NCBI GenBank assembly: GCA_033297075.1
Contig: MU858048.1
Span: 434,001-498,000 of the forward strand
DNA from: Rhypophila decipiens
Taxonomy: Eukaryota; Ascomycota; Sordariomycetes; Sordariales; Naviculisporaceae
DNA length: 64,000 nucleotides
Direction of reading: 5' to 3'
Position 1 is the first letter of the stretch, and the number at the start of each line of letters is the position of its first letter. Positions 10,617-21,834 of the stretch are shown piece by piece. The translations under genes were made by a program, and so were the position numbers. A model generated the notes under the pieces. The model worked only from the letters and a program-made list of their open reading frames with translations, was not told where the DNA came from and made no database searches.

Positions 10617-13600
10617 TCAAGCGTCCATGCCATCCCACTCAATAAGGTGAACCACCATCTTGATCACCTCGTTCTGCCCCAGATCCATGCCCGGGTTCTC
10701 CACCTTCAAGGCAATCAACTTGTCAATGATTCCCCTGAGCCTCGAGACCAAGACACCGATACGGGCCCAGCCGCGGAGACGTAGCCAGCCGTCCACCACG
10801 AGCCCACGACCGGCTGTATCTAGCTCGATAGCGCCCGAGAAGAGCAAGAGAGTGTACGCGTTAAATGCTGTGCAAGTGACATGTTAGCTCTTGCCCATCA
10901 AGATATATTTCCAGGTCAAAGGGTAAGAACAAGAAAAACTCACGCGTCAAATCCCTCACAAAAATCTTACTCGTCGCCATCTTGGTAAAGTAACTCATAA
11001 ACTCGGACCTAGAGGGAAACACCTGGCTACCAAACATGGTCGAGCTGGGGTGGATAAACACCCGTCCACTGTCCTGCGAGAAGTACCGAATCGTCTTGGC
11101 CTCAGGATCGAGCTCCACAGCGCCAGAGACCGACGTCGCGAACTTCTTGTCGGGCCACTGGATCCTTGCAATCTGCGGGCTGAATGCCGATGCTGTCAAG
11201 GCACGAAGAAGGGACCTCGACGCTTGATGAGACAAAGACGAGGAGGAATAGATTCCCATCTCTGACAATGCCGAGTAGAACTGTGTCCTGGTTGATGCGA
11301 TGTCCGAGAGCGTATTGAAGGACAGAAAGTTGTCGTCGCAAAAGGCTCGGACTTGTCGCTGCTGCATGCTTCTGTCGGCCATCATGGCGTCCCATTTTTG
11401 AAAGGCAGCCAGGTCCGTCAGCAAGTCACCGTCGCCCTGGGAGAAGCGCATCTTGGCCGCTTTGGCTTCGTCCCGCTTGTCGGGTGGCGACAGGAATGGG
11501 CTCTTGGTGCTCAGGATGGCCGAGATGGTGACGCAGTCATCCAGACAGCCGAATATGGAACCAAATACCATGAGCTTGCCACAGCGGAGATCGGCTGGGA
11601 TCAACGCCAGCTGCTGTCCCAGGGCCGTCAGCTCTTCTCCGTCCAGGGCACCCATCCGTCGGAGAAGGGTGATGGCGCCTTCGACGGCTGTTGCCTCGGG
11701 CGGTGTAGGAGCCCGCGAGAGAAAATGCCCTACGTCTCGGATCCCCATCGCCCTGACGGCAAGACACATCTGCTCCAGAGGAACACGGCGGATCTCGGGT
11801 TCGGGACGCTCAGCCATCTTCTCCAATTCGAGGTTCTTGGTGTAGAGTTTGTAGCATTTGCCCTCTTTTACACGACCAGCACGACCACGGCGCTGCTTGC
11901 AGGCCGCTCGGGACGCCCACGTCTCTTCGAGCTTGCGCATGTTGTTCTGCGGGTCGAAGGACGTCTCCTTGACCCTTCCACTGTCAATAACGGCGACGAT
12001 GTCGTCAATGGTGATGGATGTTTCGGCAACGTTGGTGGCCACAACCACCTTTCTCTTGCCCGGTGGCGGGCTGGCAAACACCTTGCGCTGCTCCCTGGTC
12101 TCCAGAGAAGCATGGAGGGGCAAGACGTGAAGGGAAGCAATGTTCCTGAGAATGCCGCACGCCCTGTTGATTTCGGCCACACCAGGCAAGAAAATCAGTA
12201 TGCCCCCTGTGTCTTTGGAATATGCGAGATCCTGGTCAATCTCCTTGACCGTCTCGGCAAGTAAATCGTAGTTGACACGGCTGCCCAGCCTCTGGATAAT
12301 CTTGTTGATAGGGTCAGTTCCCGAGTCAGCCGATGTCTTGTCGTCGTCACGCCCATAGTAGTTATTTCTGTCAGGAATGCTGAAGCCAGTCATCTCGATC
12401 ACCTCATCCAGGTAGAAATCTTGAACGGGGAACGTCCGGCCAGCAATTTCCACCAGCCCTACCGAGACTCCCTTCCGATCGACCATAAAGTAGTCCCGGA
12501 AAGAGGCTGCGTCAAGAGTGGCGCTCATGAGAATGAGCTTCAGGTCTCTTCGCTTATATAGAACATCGCGAACGATGCTCAGCAAGAAATCCGTGTCGAG
12601 ACTGCGCTCGTGCACCTCGTCGACCACAATGTGGCTGACATCTGCCAGGGAAGCCACCACGTCGTCAATCTTGCCGCCCGAGGTCTGCAGACGACGGAGC
12701 AAAACACCGGTCGTGACAAAGGTGATCTTGGTGGCACGGCTGGTCTTGCTCTCGCCCCTGATGGTATATCCGACCTCCTGGCCGACAGGGGAGCACCGTT
12801 CCTCGCTCACTCGATCAGCAAGACCGAGGGCCGAAATACGACGCGGCTGTGTGACGATGATATTCGCACCGTTTCCAAGTCCCTTGTTATACAGGTCGTC
12901 CAGGATGAACTGCACAGACTGTGTCGATTTTCCGGAACCAGTCTCTCCAGAAATAATAGTAACCTGATTCTCGGCCACGGTCTGCACGACCTTGTCCCGA
13001 ACCTGCCAAGCAGGTAGCCTCTGTCTTCCTGCGAGCATCTTCTTGTACCCTGGGGTCTCGCTTCTCGCGAGCCACTCTTGCTTGCTCTGGGGATTAGGGG
13101 TCCAGTTGATAGGGTTTGGATTGCGCGATGTCTTCTTCCTCCGCGAGTTACGGGCAGCCGTCTTTGGTTCTTCGGAGACAGCGGATGCCACGGCGGACAC
13201 ATCCCGAAGAGCGCCAGGCTTGTCAATGATTTCGTTGATGTTTTCCTGGACCCAGCTGGCAACGAAGTAGATTTTAGCTTCTTCGCCGCGCAATGAGTCG
13301 TGGGCGTAGGCCAGAGCCTTCTTGATGATGCTCAGTTTGATATACGCGGGCAGTGCCGCGACGATGGACAGAATAACCTGCGAAGGATATTGGGGAGACT
13401 TGCGGAATTGGATGTACGTCTCGACGTCCCTGACCGCTCCGTTCACAACTCCCTCGATCCGTATTTGACAAACTTCTGGGGAAAGCCTGGAGTAGTGTTC
13501 TCCAAAGCTGGCTTCCAAAGTAGCCATCTCCTCTTCCCACAACTCCTCAGGGGTCATCCAGGATTCTGCGGCTTCATCGGCCGGGGCGGCGTTATCACTC

Positions 13601-14865
13601 TCTGCGCTCTTCAGGAGCAGACTTTGCAAAGCCTCAGCCGCCCTTCCCTCGTCGCCATCGTAAGCCGCGATAATCTTGCGGCAAAGGTCTATCGAGTATC
13701 CCGACTGCGCGAGACGCTTGATGGCCCCTTCTCGGCGGAGATCAGTCGCCCCCACACTGACTCCGGCACTGTACCGCTCAGGCAAGGCCCACCGTGGGAG
13801 ATCATCCTCTGGAATATGCACGAGGAGCCATTCTAGAGCCTCCTCGCGATCCTTGCACTCCTCAACGGCCTCCTCGATATGACTCTGCCGGAACCCGAGC
13901 TCCCTAAACTCCTTGACAATGGCCGACTTTTGTGCTCCAGTCATGACAACGCCATGGGGATTCCACACTGTCTCCCTCCTGAGCAAATCTTCCAGCTGGG
14001 TCCTCGTCTTATTCCCCATCTCGATTTTGGGAACAGTAGCCCAGCCTCGCATAAGACTATGCGCTCCACCGCCTCCTCCTCCAGATCCTCCACCCCTGAA
14101 AGCCAGGGACAAGCCGCCGGGCTCCTCGGCAGCCTTCTCCTTTGCCGCCTGCTGCTGTTTCCTCTTCTTCTCGGCAGCAGCCTTGGCCTCCTCCCGCTCG
14201 CGCAGGGCCTGGAACGGGTCAGCCTCGTACATCCAGGCCTTGCCCTCTTTGACATCCTGCTTCTTGAGCGCCTCAAACTCCTTCCAAAGCGCCTTGTAGT
14301 CGGGCGGCAGCATCATGTGCAAATTCTTCATGTTGCACACGCGATACAAGGCGTAGGTTGCGGCGAAATGCTTGGCCTCCAGGGCAGTGGGCTTGTAAGC
14401 CAGGTGGACATGGCTGGGAGGCAGCTTGAAGGGCGGCAGTTTGGTGACTTCTTGGGTCTTGGGGTTCCGGGCGCTGAGACTGACAAAGACTGAGAAGCCG
14501 TCAGCATTCTTGTGAGTGCTGTAATCCGGCCGGTCCCATTTCATCTTTTGGCAGTGCTCCGAGAGGAGGTTGACTGGCAGTTTGCCCGTCCATGAAGCGC
14601 CACCGATGATTTGCTTGATGGTGGGTTTGGGGGGACCGGTATCTTCGCCTTCGGCAGGGGCGGCCGAATTGGAGGGTCCTCCTCTCCGGGCTTTGGGATC
14701 CTTGTCCGAGTTGGTAAAGACGATAAAGTCATCTTCCGGCTTGACTGCTGAAGCTGCCCCTTTCTTGGCGTTGTTCTTGGATTTGCTTGCGGCCGATGAC
14801 GACGATGCCGGTGTTGGAGTTGGCGCAGGGGTGCTGGCGCTCTTGTCCTTTCCTTTCTTGGCCAT
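10617..14865 (-). CDS. Large DExH-box RNA helicase with UBA and RWD domains (DHX57/YLR419W-like)
   Basis: Exon 1 is 10944-14865 and exon 2 is 10617-10867. The 76-bp intron runs from GTGAGT to TTGCACAG. Splicing gives VRDLTPFNAYTLLLFSG and a 1390-aa protein; reading through would end prematurely. Order of parts: a low-complexity basic N-terminus; a UBA-like segment (about 370-420, LCRKIIAAYDGDEGRAAEAL); an RWD domain (about 430-560); then the helicase core with motif I GETGSGKST (about 640), motif II DEVH (about 748) and motif III SAT (about 780). Motif VI lies in the segment QRRGRAGR, followed by HA2 and OB-fold regions to the C-terminus. This order matches the YLR419W/ucp12/DHX57 group of DEAH helicases, which act on RNA or ribosomes. 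The precise substrate is unknown. It is divergent from the gene starting at 15595. Confidence 0.9.
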
Positions 14866-15594
14866 TTTTTGTTGCCGTTTTTATCCACCGCAGCGGGCAG
14901 TTTTCTTGTTACTAGTAGTGAGTGGTTTTGTTCTGGTCCTTCTGTCGGCCGTGAAATGTTGCGAGGGCTCCGTTTAAGCACGATTCAAAAGGTCGAAACG
15001 TGCAAGTTTCATCCGGTCCATGGTTCCAATTTTTGAGCGCAGTGTTTGGCAATTCCTAGCGCTGTTTGGTCGACCTTGAAAAGATTGACGTTGACCGTTG
15101 TTCGTTCAAAGACGCAAAATTCACTGTTCTCCTTCTCGGCGCTGCAGTCTTGGCGCTAACCATCGCCCGTAGTTTAAATAAGTGGACACTGTGTGGGTTC
15201 GCCAGCAAAGCCTAAAATCCACTGTGCAGGCCCCCTGTCGGTCACTTTAGTGATAACTCGGAACGCGTTTTGAGGATGAAATTGATCTCGCGTCTTGCTC
15301 CAAATTCGTCCTCGAAATGTTCATATCACCAACACATACTGGGAAGGGTGTCACAATAGTGTAAAACTACGGGCTTATAACTGCTGGCACTTACTTGGAC
15401 ACGAGAGATTTTTCATATCTGAATGCAATAATTTACCAGCTCTGTTGAGACACCTTGTGCTCGTCCCACACTCACAGACTCGAGCTCGAAATAGTTGCAA
15501 GTTGCATGAGAGGGCGACCAATCATGCAGCTCAATCTTCTTTCTGCTCACTCACGTCCATAAGTCTAGGTAAACATCTCAATACTACTGCAATC
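14866..15594. promoter_or_regulatory. Divergent intergenic region
   Basis: 729 bp between the helicase gene (-) and the Pro-rich protein gene (+). The plus-strand frame is open upstream of the chosen start at 15595, but that extension is compositionally different. It probably holds 5' leaders and promoters. No specific site was identified. Confidence 0.35.
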
Positions 15595-18009
15595 ATGAGC
15601 GGTCCCGGAAAGCCAGCTTACCCACCCTCGTCGGTGTCGATAGCTTCACAATCACACCCAACCCCAACTGCGGCTCCTGCTCCTGATCAAGCACAGCAAG
15701 GAGGGCAACAACCAAGAGGAACTGCTCAAAGTGCCTACGCGCCAGTCTTCGTCCCTCAGCCTCCCAAGACTATAGGCTCTTATCGCCCTTCCATTGCTCG
15801 GCCGCCAATCTCCATTGGTCTTCCGGTGCAAGTTCCTCCTCCAGGAGCAGGGCCTCTTCGGCTATCTCCAGAGGAGCGAGACCGTCTCCTGGCCCGGCAT
15901 ACAAACCGTGGGCCGCCTACTCAATTTCCGGGCCCAGCTCCCGCGCCAGTACCGACACCAGCCCCGGCCCGAGCTCCGAGGGGCCCACCGAACCGGGCAC
16001 CATACGCACCACGTGCTCCTCCTCCTCCAGTTTCAACTCCCGCTCCAGCTCCTACCCCAGTCAGGGCTCCTCATGCCCCTCCTCCTCCTCCCCGGCCCCC
16101 TTCGCCTATAATCCAAGGTAGAGGCCCGGTTCTAGCACCGGCTCCATCAGCATTTCCAGGCCCAGCACCAGCACTGGCACCGACACCGGCATTCGCACCG
16201 GCATTTGCACCGCCTCTGCCTCCCCAGAGCGCCCCTCTGAACAACCCTGTGTTTGTCCGTGCTCCCGCTTTAGCACCGAAACCACCCGAGAAGAGGCCGT
16301 TAGCTGATCCTCCTGCACCACCTCCTCCGGCCAAAAAGGCACGGCCAGCTGAGTTTGAGATCGACGTGACAAAGCTCCCAGACCTTCCCCCCTACCTCAC
16401 CACTAAGCCCGATATCTGCAAGCCCGTCATGGCCAGCGCGGGTGCCGTTCCCGCGGAGTTCTCGTGGTCCACGAGGCTCTTGACTCTGACCAACGTCGGC
16501 CAGGTGGACATGTGGGCCACACAGGTGGAGGAGATCGCCAAGGCATGCGGGTGTCACCGCGAGCTGACGAATCGCTTCGGTGCCTTCCCCAAGCCCGGCA
16601 CCGTCGAGGCCTTCATCTGCGAGACACGCTACAATACCTGCTGGCGCATTCTCACCGAGACCATCTCAGGCCCCGTGTGGGCTTACATGCGTACACTGGG
16701 CTACAGCAAGATCCCCGTGTTCAACGGCGCCGAGAGCACCAGTGGCAGCGTCCAGTGGCAGCCGGCACCGGTCGACTGCTTCTACTATGCCAAACAAGCC
16801 GGTTACCGCCTTGCGAACCCCGGAAGCTCTAGTCAGTCCCGCGAGGAGATCATGCGCATGGTGGAGGAGCTTCGTGTAGGCCGTCCACCAGATTATCCAT
16901 CCCTAAACCATTTCAGCAAGGGTCATCACTGGCTGAAGGAAATTCTCGACAATCTGATTCGCAAAGGGGACAGGCAAGTGTGCATGTCGTTATATGACCG
17001 CCCCCCGTCCTTCGTGCCCACCTGGACGAGTCCACCCCGGCCCGAAGAGTACATGTGGAATCTACCTGGCCTTCCGTTGAGCGGAACAACGGCGGCACGA
17101 CACAGAAATATTGATGTCCATATGGCCCAGCACAGCCAGCAGGCTCTTTCGGAACGAGAGCAAGAGTGGATCAGGACCGACGCAGCACAGCGGGCAGCAG
17201 CTCAGAACGGGCAGTACACGTTGCTCCCTTCGAACGCGGGACCGCCGCCCACGCAGCCACCACCAGCGCATCACCAGCATCACCAATCGCCATACCCGCC
17301 TCCGCCTCCCGGTCAATATATGCAACAACACCCGCCGCCGCCGATGCCGCCGGGACAATACAACGGACCACCGCCGCCACCAGGACCAGGAGGACCACAA
17401 CAAATGGGACCACCGCCGCACCCACCCCCGACAGGACATCCTCAACAAGGCCCACCGCCACAAGGTTTCCCGCCGCAAGGAGGGCAGCCACCTCAGACCC
17501 GACAAGGACAACCGCCACCTCAACAAGTACATCAGCAGCAGCAGCAGCAGCCTGGATCTGGACCTGGAAATCAACAAGTACCACCACCACCACCACCACC
17601 ACAGCAACAACAACAAAACGAAGTAATTACCATTGCAGACTCACCAGAATCAGGCCCACCCACACCGCCGCCGTTATTCAGCGAGGAGGAAGACAACGCC
17701 GACGACGACGACGATGGTAATAATTCGAATACCATTAATGGCGCTGCTGCTGCTGCTGAAAACGCCAATGAAGCCCAAGACGACAACGAAGAGGAGGAAG
17801 AAGAAGAAGAAGAAGAGACCTTCCACGATGCCGAAGAGGGGGCCAATGAAGGAGACGGAGACGGTGATGTGGTAATGGCCGACGACGATGATGGCAATCC
17901 CAATCCTACTCCTGGGATTAGCGAAGGAGCTGGCGGTGACGACGACGACGACAGCCCATTATCAGAAATAAACGAGCAAGAGTCTAACGACGAGTCTGAA
18001 GAAGACTAG
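15595..18009 (+). CDS. Conserved fungal protein with Pro-rich flanks and acidic C-terminus
   Basis: Intronless. I place the start at 15595 (MSGPGKPAYPP) because the open frame continues upstream to 15295 only through non-protein-like sequence; this gives 804 aa. The first 250 residues are extremely Pro/Ala-rich. A probable globular domain covers about residues 250-510. It begins near FEIDVTKLPDLPPYLTTKPD and contains WSTRLLTLTNVGQVDMWATQ and CGCHRELTNRFG. A Gln/Pro-rich linker (about 530-670) with polyglutamine and polyproline follows. The tail is acidic (runs of Glu and Asp) and has a SPLSEINEQESNDESEED-type end. The acidic and Pro/Gln-rich parts recall transcription or chromatin-associated proteins, but I recognise no named domain and assign no function. 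Confidence 0.78.
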   Translation: MSGPGKPAYPPSSVSIASQSHPTPTAAPAPDQAQQGGQQPRGTAQSAYAPVFVPQPPKTIGSYRPSIARPPISIGLPVQVPPPGAGPLRLSPEERDRLLARHTNRGPPTQFPGPAPAPVPTPAPARAPRGPPNRAPYAPRAPPPPVSTPAPAPTPVRAPHAPPPPPRPPSPIIQGRGPVLAPAPSAFPGPAPALAPTPAFAPAFAPPLPPQSAPLNNPVFVRAPALAPKPPEKRPLADPPAPPPPAKKARPAEFEIDVTKLPDLPPYLTTKPDICKPVMASAGAVPAEFSWSTRLLTLTNVGQVDMWATQVEEIAKACGCHRELTNRFGAFPKPGTVEAFICETRYNTCWRILTETISGPVWAYMRTLGYSKIPVFNGAESTSGSVQWQPAPVDCFYYAKQAGYRLANPGSSSQSREEIMRMVEELRVGRPPDYPSLNHFSKGHHWLKEILDNLIRKGDRQVCMSLYDRPPSFVPTWTSPPRPEEYMWNLPGLPLSGTTAARHRNIDVHMAQHSQQALSEREQEWIRTDAAQRAAAQNGQYTLLPSNAGPPPTQPPPAHHQHHQSPYPPPPPGQYMQQHPPPPMPPGQYNGPPPPPGPGGPQQMGPPPHPPPTGHPQQGPPPQGFPPQGGQPPQTRQGQPPPQQVHQQQQQQPGSGPGNQQVPPPPPPPQQQQQNEVITIADSPESGPPTPPPLFSEEEDNADDDDDGNNSNTINGAAAAAENANEAQDDNEEEEEEEEEETFHDAEEGANEGDGDGDVVMADDDDGNPNPTPGISEGAGGDDDDDSPLSEINEQESNDESEED

Positions 18010-18603
18010 GGCAAATTTATTTGTCCATACCTCCCTAATTACCTAGGTACATACTTGCACTACACTGGGCAGCTCTACATCGGTTTAGTCGATTTCTAAA
18101 ACCATCCTAAATGTACATATCTCTGCATAAACAGACACTTTAATACATCCCAATCACTCGACACGAAAACAAATGCGGTCGAGTAGGTGGTATAAAACAA
18201 TTCATTATGCTATGCCAAGAAACGAAAAAAAGGAGACTCTCAAGTAGCCATTTTATCTTTCTCTTTGTTTCCTGCCCGCCGGACCCGGAACCCCGACCCA
18301 TCCCAGGCGAATAAATCGTACACAAAATACAACAACATTTTCTCCCGTTTGCCACATGACAATGGATATTTGAAAGATATTTGTATCTTGTTCTATATCC
18401 CGTCCATCGCATCACTGTGTTCCCTCTTTCTCCACTCTTCTCGCCCTCCACACCACCGACGTTGTTCTGACCTTTTCCCACCACCTCAATTATATATTCC
18501 ACTGCACCCATCTCACATGGCGGGTGTCAGGTCAGTCAATCCTACAAGGAAAATGTCGTCCATATATAAAGTTCAAAAATAAATAAATCCACAAGAGATT
18601 AAT
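18010..18603. other. Convergent intergenic region
   Basis: 594 bp between the 3' ends of two convergent genes. It is A/T-rich and should hold both 3' untranslated regions. I see no gene here. Confidence 0.4.
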
Positions 18604-19648
18604 CTATTGCTTGGCCTTTCCAGCGCTCTTGGAGCGCTTGGCGACGGGGCGGTTGATGTGGTGGCTGGGGATCCAGCTCTCGTCGTACGACTTGCCATCG
18701 ACGCCCGTGGCCGAGGCCGACTCGCTTCCGGACAGAGGCTCGACCTCGATCGACGTCTTCTTAACCTTCTTGGCGGCGGGACCAGCGGGGGTGCGGCGGG
18801 CCGTCTTGGGGAACAGAGCCTCGATCCACGTCTTATAAACGAAATAGAGGACACTGCCGAAGAGACCGCTCAGGAAGAGGTAGAGGAAGATACTGTTGGC
18901 CGAGCACGTTAGTTGGTCTGAAGGCGCGCAATTAGACGTGTCTCGGGGAGAATTCAAGAGCTTACATCTGGGGGTCAAAGATGCTGGTGGGGGCCTCAAC
19001 AATGCTGGCAGGGCCGCTGTGAACTGGGACCTGGAAGATCTGACCGGCCGAGTTGGTGATGACGGCGGAGAGGTCGACGATGACGTCTTGGGGGTTCATG
19101 TCCAGGACGAAGTTGAAGGGGAGAGACTCCTTGGCGCCGGCGGGAATCGAGAGGTCGTACCGGACGGCCGTCAAGTTGCGGATGATATCGGCGCCAACGG
19201 GGGAGCCCTCGGGCAGCTGCTGGGTAGTGCGGAGGGCACCGCCAACGAAGGCGATGTCAATAGGTCCATCCTCCTTGTTTTCGATGTCGATCAGTGCCTT
19301 GGTGATCTTGCCGTTGACGAGCTTGACGCCAAAGATGTCGGCTTCGGGGAAGGAAGTCGCGATATCGGCCTTGAGCTCAGCCTGGGGCGGAGCATCGGTA
19401 GAAGTCTCACCAACCTAGACGAAGGGTGCAAGGTAAGTAAGGTTTCATCGACGTCATGAGCTAGGCGGCACGAGCTAGCAGCTTGAGGGCTGGGGAGAGG
19501 CGCAATAAGCAGCCATTTACGGCCGTGGTGCTGCGGCATAACCCATTGGCGTTCTGGGGAAGAATGGGGCACAACGTACATCTGCCGCAAAGACCGCGAC
19601 CATACGGAGGGCGAGCAGCGCAAGCCCGGAGAGCTTGATGTTCATCAT
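18604..19648 (-). CDS. IRC22: IRC22-like / TRAP-alpha family ER membrane protein
   Basis: Three exons: 19580-19648, 18966-19414 and 18892 down to 18604. Intron 1 (165 bp) ends TCGTCTAG. Intron 2 (73 bp) has a CTAAC branch site and ends AACAG. The product is 268 aa. A signal peptide ([21 protein letters not shown]) is followed by a lumenal beta-sandwich-like part with [28 protein letters not shown] and [13 protein letters not shown] single transmembrane segment (about 176-196; [20 protein letters not shown]) and a Lys/Ala-rich cytosolic tail follow. This is the architecture of the translocon-associated protein alpha family, represented in fungi by Irc22. The role in the ER is inferred from the family. 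The exon 2/exon 3 join restores DPQIIFLYLF, which supports the model. Confidence 0.85.
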
Positions 19649-20081
19649 TTTGCCGGAGGAGACCAATTGACCAGGAGAGAAGACAAGACAGAAGGCGTGG
19701 GGTTGACGGGAAGGAAACAAGAAAGGAGAATGGGAGATGAAGATGGATTCGGCAAGTTTGTTCCCGGGGGAAATTCGTTGGACGCAGAGAACAGAAACTT
19801 GTCGTCGACAGGATGGATGGAAAAGGAGGTTCTTGGGTGCGTGCGTTTTGGAGGTGTGGTGCAATCTGGCCTCCTAAATTGCTGGATCCCCTGTCCCATT
19901 GGCCAGCGACATGCGACCAGGAGCGATGAAGCTTCGCGAAGCCCTGGCTTGGCCAATTGATAGCACCTACCCCAAATATGCACGTAATGAGCTTTATCAA
20001 CAGGTGTGGGGCACGGATAGAGGAATTAACTCTAAATCTACACGACGGACAGTGGCTACAAAATATTACGCAATACTCCGA
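19649..20081. other. Intergenic region
   Basis: 433 bp between two minus-strand genes. It should contain the promoter and 5' leader of the IRC22-like gene. No other feature recognised. Confidence 0.35.
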
Positions 20082-21404
20082 TCATGTCAATTTAAGCTCC
20101 CTCGCAGGAAGCACAACGCCAGAACACTCTCCCCATCCCACCCCGGGACCAGCAGCTGCTGTCAGTCTGACCTCATCACCATCTTCCAACCACATATCCT
20201 CCGCTTTCCCGGTTCCACCATCCTTGCCGCACACCTTCTCCAGCAAGCAGCCGTGTGCATCATGGCCTTCACCGGAGATGACGCCAGTGGTCAACAGATC
20301 ACCGGTTCGAAGTTTGCACCCATTGACGGACTGCTGGACAACAAGGTCCCGAATTGTCCACGACAAGTTTCTCAGATTGGACTTGCACACAGTCGTGCTG
20401 CTTTTCTCTCCCTTGCGGATGATTTCTGCCGTTACTTTTATGTTATAAGTCGTGGATTTCTTGGCGTCACGCAAATAGACAGCTCGTTGCGTGTCTGGTG
20501 TCATCGAGGCAGGTTCGCAGGCAAATGGCTCTAGAGCTTCGAGCGGAACTACCCAGGGCGACATGGTAGTCCCAAAGCTCTTGCAGTTCAACGGGCTGCC
20601 ACCATCACTCGTCTCGAATCGTTCTAGGTCGCGGGCTGAAAGAAAGAGGCATGAGTCTTCTTTTATCTTATGCAAATCTGAAGGGACATGTTGGGGTTCA
20701 CAAACCAGTCCAGTCATTTATCAGCACAAGACCAAAGATGTGCTCGTCCGCTTTATCAAGCTCGACAACATGACCAAGCCGAGTCGACTTCCCGATGATA
20801 CACCCCATCTGCAGCTCAAAATCCAGGGCTTGAGTTGGGCCAAATACTACGCTGTCCTCGGCATCGAGAAAGTGTCCATGTGGCCGGATAATGCCTGTCC
20901 CCGAGGGCACAACCGTGGAGACGCGGCCCTCTTGTCCAGTGGGCATGTGCAGAAATGCTCGAGGCAGACTCCCTTTGGTTCGCAGCAAGTGTGTTTGGGA
21001 AGACTCAAAGCTGGTAAAGCCCTTGAGCGTGAACGGGAGGTGCAGGCGAATCTTGTGGATGGGAATGGCAAATTCTTCCAGGATTTCTTCCTGGGTGAGG
21101 AGGGTCCTGAGCGCTTCACGGATGGTGCTACGATCTTTCTTTGGGAGCCCGGCCAGTCTCTTGAGAGTCGGCTATAACCAGGTCAGCGTCTCTCCACAAG
21201 GCTGCTGCGCTCTAAGGGGTCTCTCATCATTTTCCATACCTGGGCAAGCGCTTCAAGTATGGGAGGGGACCACTTTGTGAGATCAGCTATCAGAAACACA
21301 TGATTCCCTAGTCGAGTGGCTACCGCACGCTGATGGGGATCCGTCAAGGTGCTTGCAATGCCGTACGGAAGATTGTCCAGGGAGAAGTGCTCGTCATAAG
21401 TCAT
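20082..21404 (-). CDS. Fumarylacetoacetase-like protein with altered metal-site residues
   Basis: Exons 21240-21404, 20706-21171 and 20082-20635. Introns are 68 bp and 70 bp, both GT..AG. The product is 394 aa. The start at 21404 gives MTYDEHFSLDNLPYGI, the usual beginning of the N-terminal FAH domain. The C-terminal domain shows PTQALDFELQMG, EHIFGLVLINDWTARD, KSFGTTMSPWVV and the LEDGDEVRL segment. The family hydrolyses 4-fumarylacetoacetate in tyrosine/phenylalanine catabolism. By comparison with mammalian FAH, the metal ligand equivalent to D126 appears as Ser109 and that of E201 as Gln176. E199 (Glu174), D233 (Asp208) and the catalytic His133 (His116) are kept. The substrate Tyr159 context GYHG reads GQEG. 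It may be a paralogue with another role or little activity. The next minus-strand gene upstream starts 2.7 kb away. Confidence 0.82.
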
Positions 21405-21834
21405 TGTTGTGTTGGATACAGGACACGAAAAACACCAAGAATTATGGACATCTTGGCCTACCATTGCCGTCCTTTCGTTTGCTTTTCTACTTTTTGCCCA
21501 ACATGGCAGCGTCTGAAGGTCACGATAACGACTAAAGACACCCAGTGGCTGTCCCGCCGGCCAGTTCTTGCATAAAGGTGTCATGGGGCTTGCAGGCCGG
21601 CTATCCAGTGTGAAGACGAATGTCTTGCTTCCCACGATCGACCCCCCTGACCCCCACCTAGGAGGACATCCCCATCTTGAAATCCCATGTACAGCAAAAT
21701 CGACAGTCTTGTTCGGCTTCCGACACCACCCGAAGATGCGATGCAGTCAGCAAAGAATGTCTGAGACTTGCAGTTACAGATCTTTCTTTAGCATTCACAG
21801 CAAGCGCGGACATGGCATTTCCTGACAGTCCATG
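21405..21834. other. Intergenic region
   Basis: 430 bp between two minus-strand genes. The frame of the FAH-like gene stays open upstream to 21635, but the extra residues are unlike the family. It probably contains the promoter of the FAH-like gene and the 3' UTR of the hydrolase. Confidence 0.35.

Noticed and set aside
11353..12264. Long frame antisense to the helicase gene
   Set aside because: It lies opposite the conserved helicase core and reflects the codon bias of the real gene.
17062..17903. Several antisense and shifted frames over the Pro/Gln-rich gene
   Set aside because: They are by-products of CCG/CAG/GAG-rich repeats in the true frame and consist of simple residue runs.
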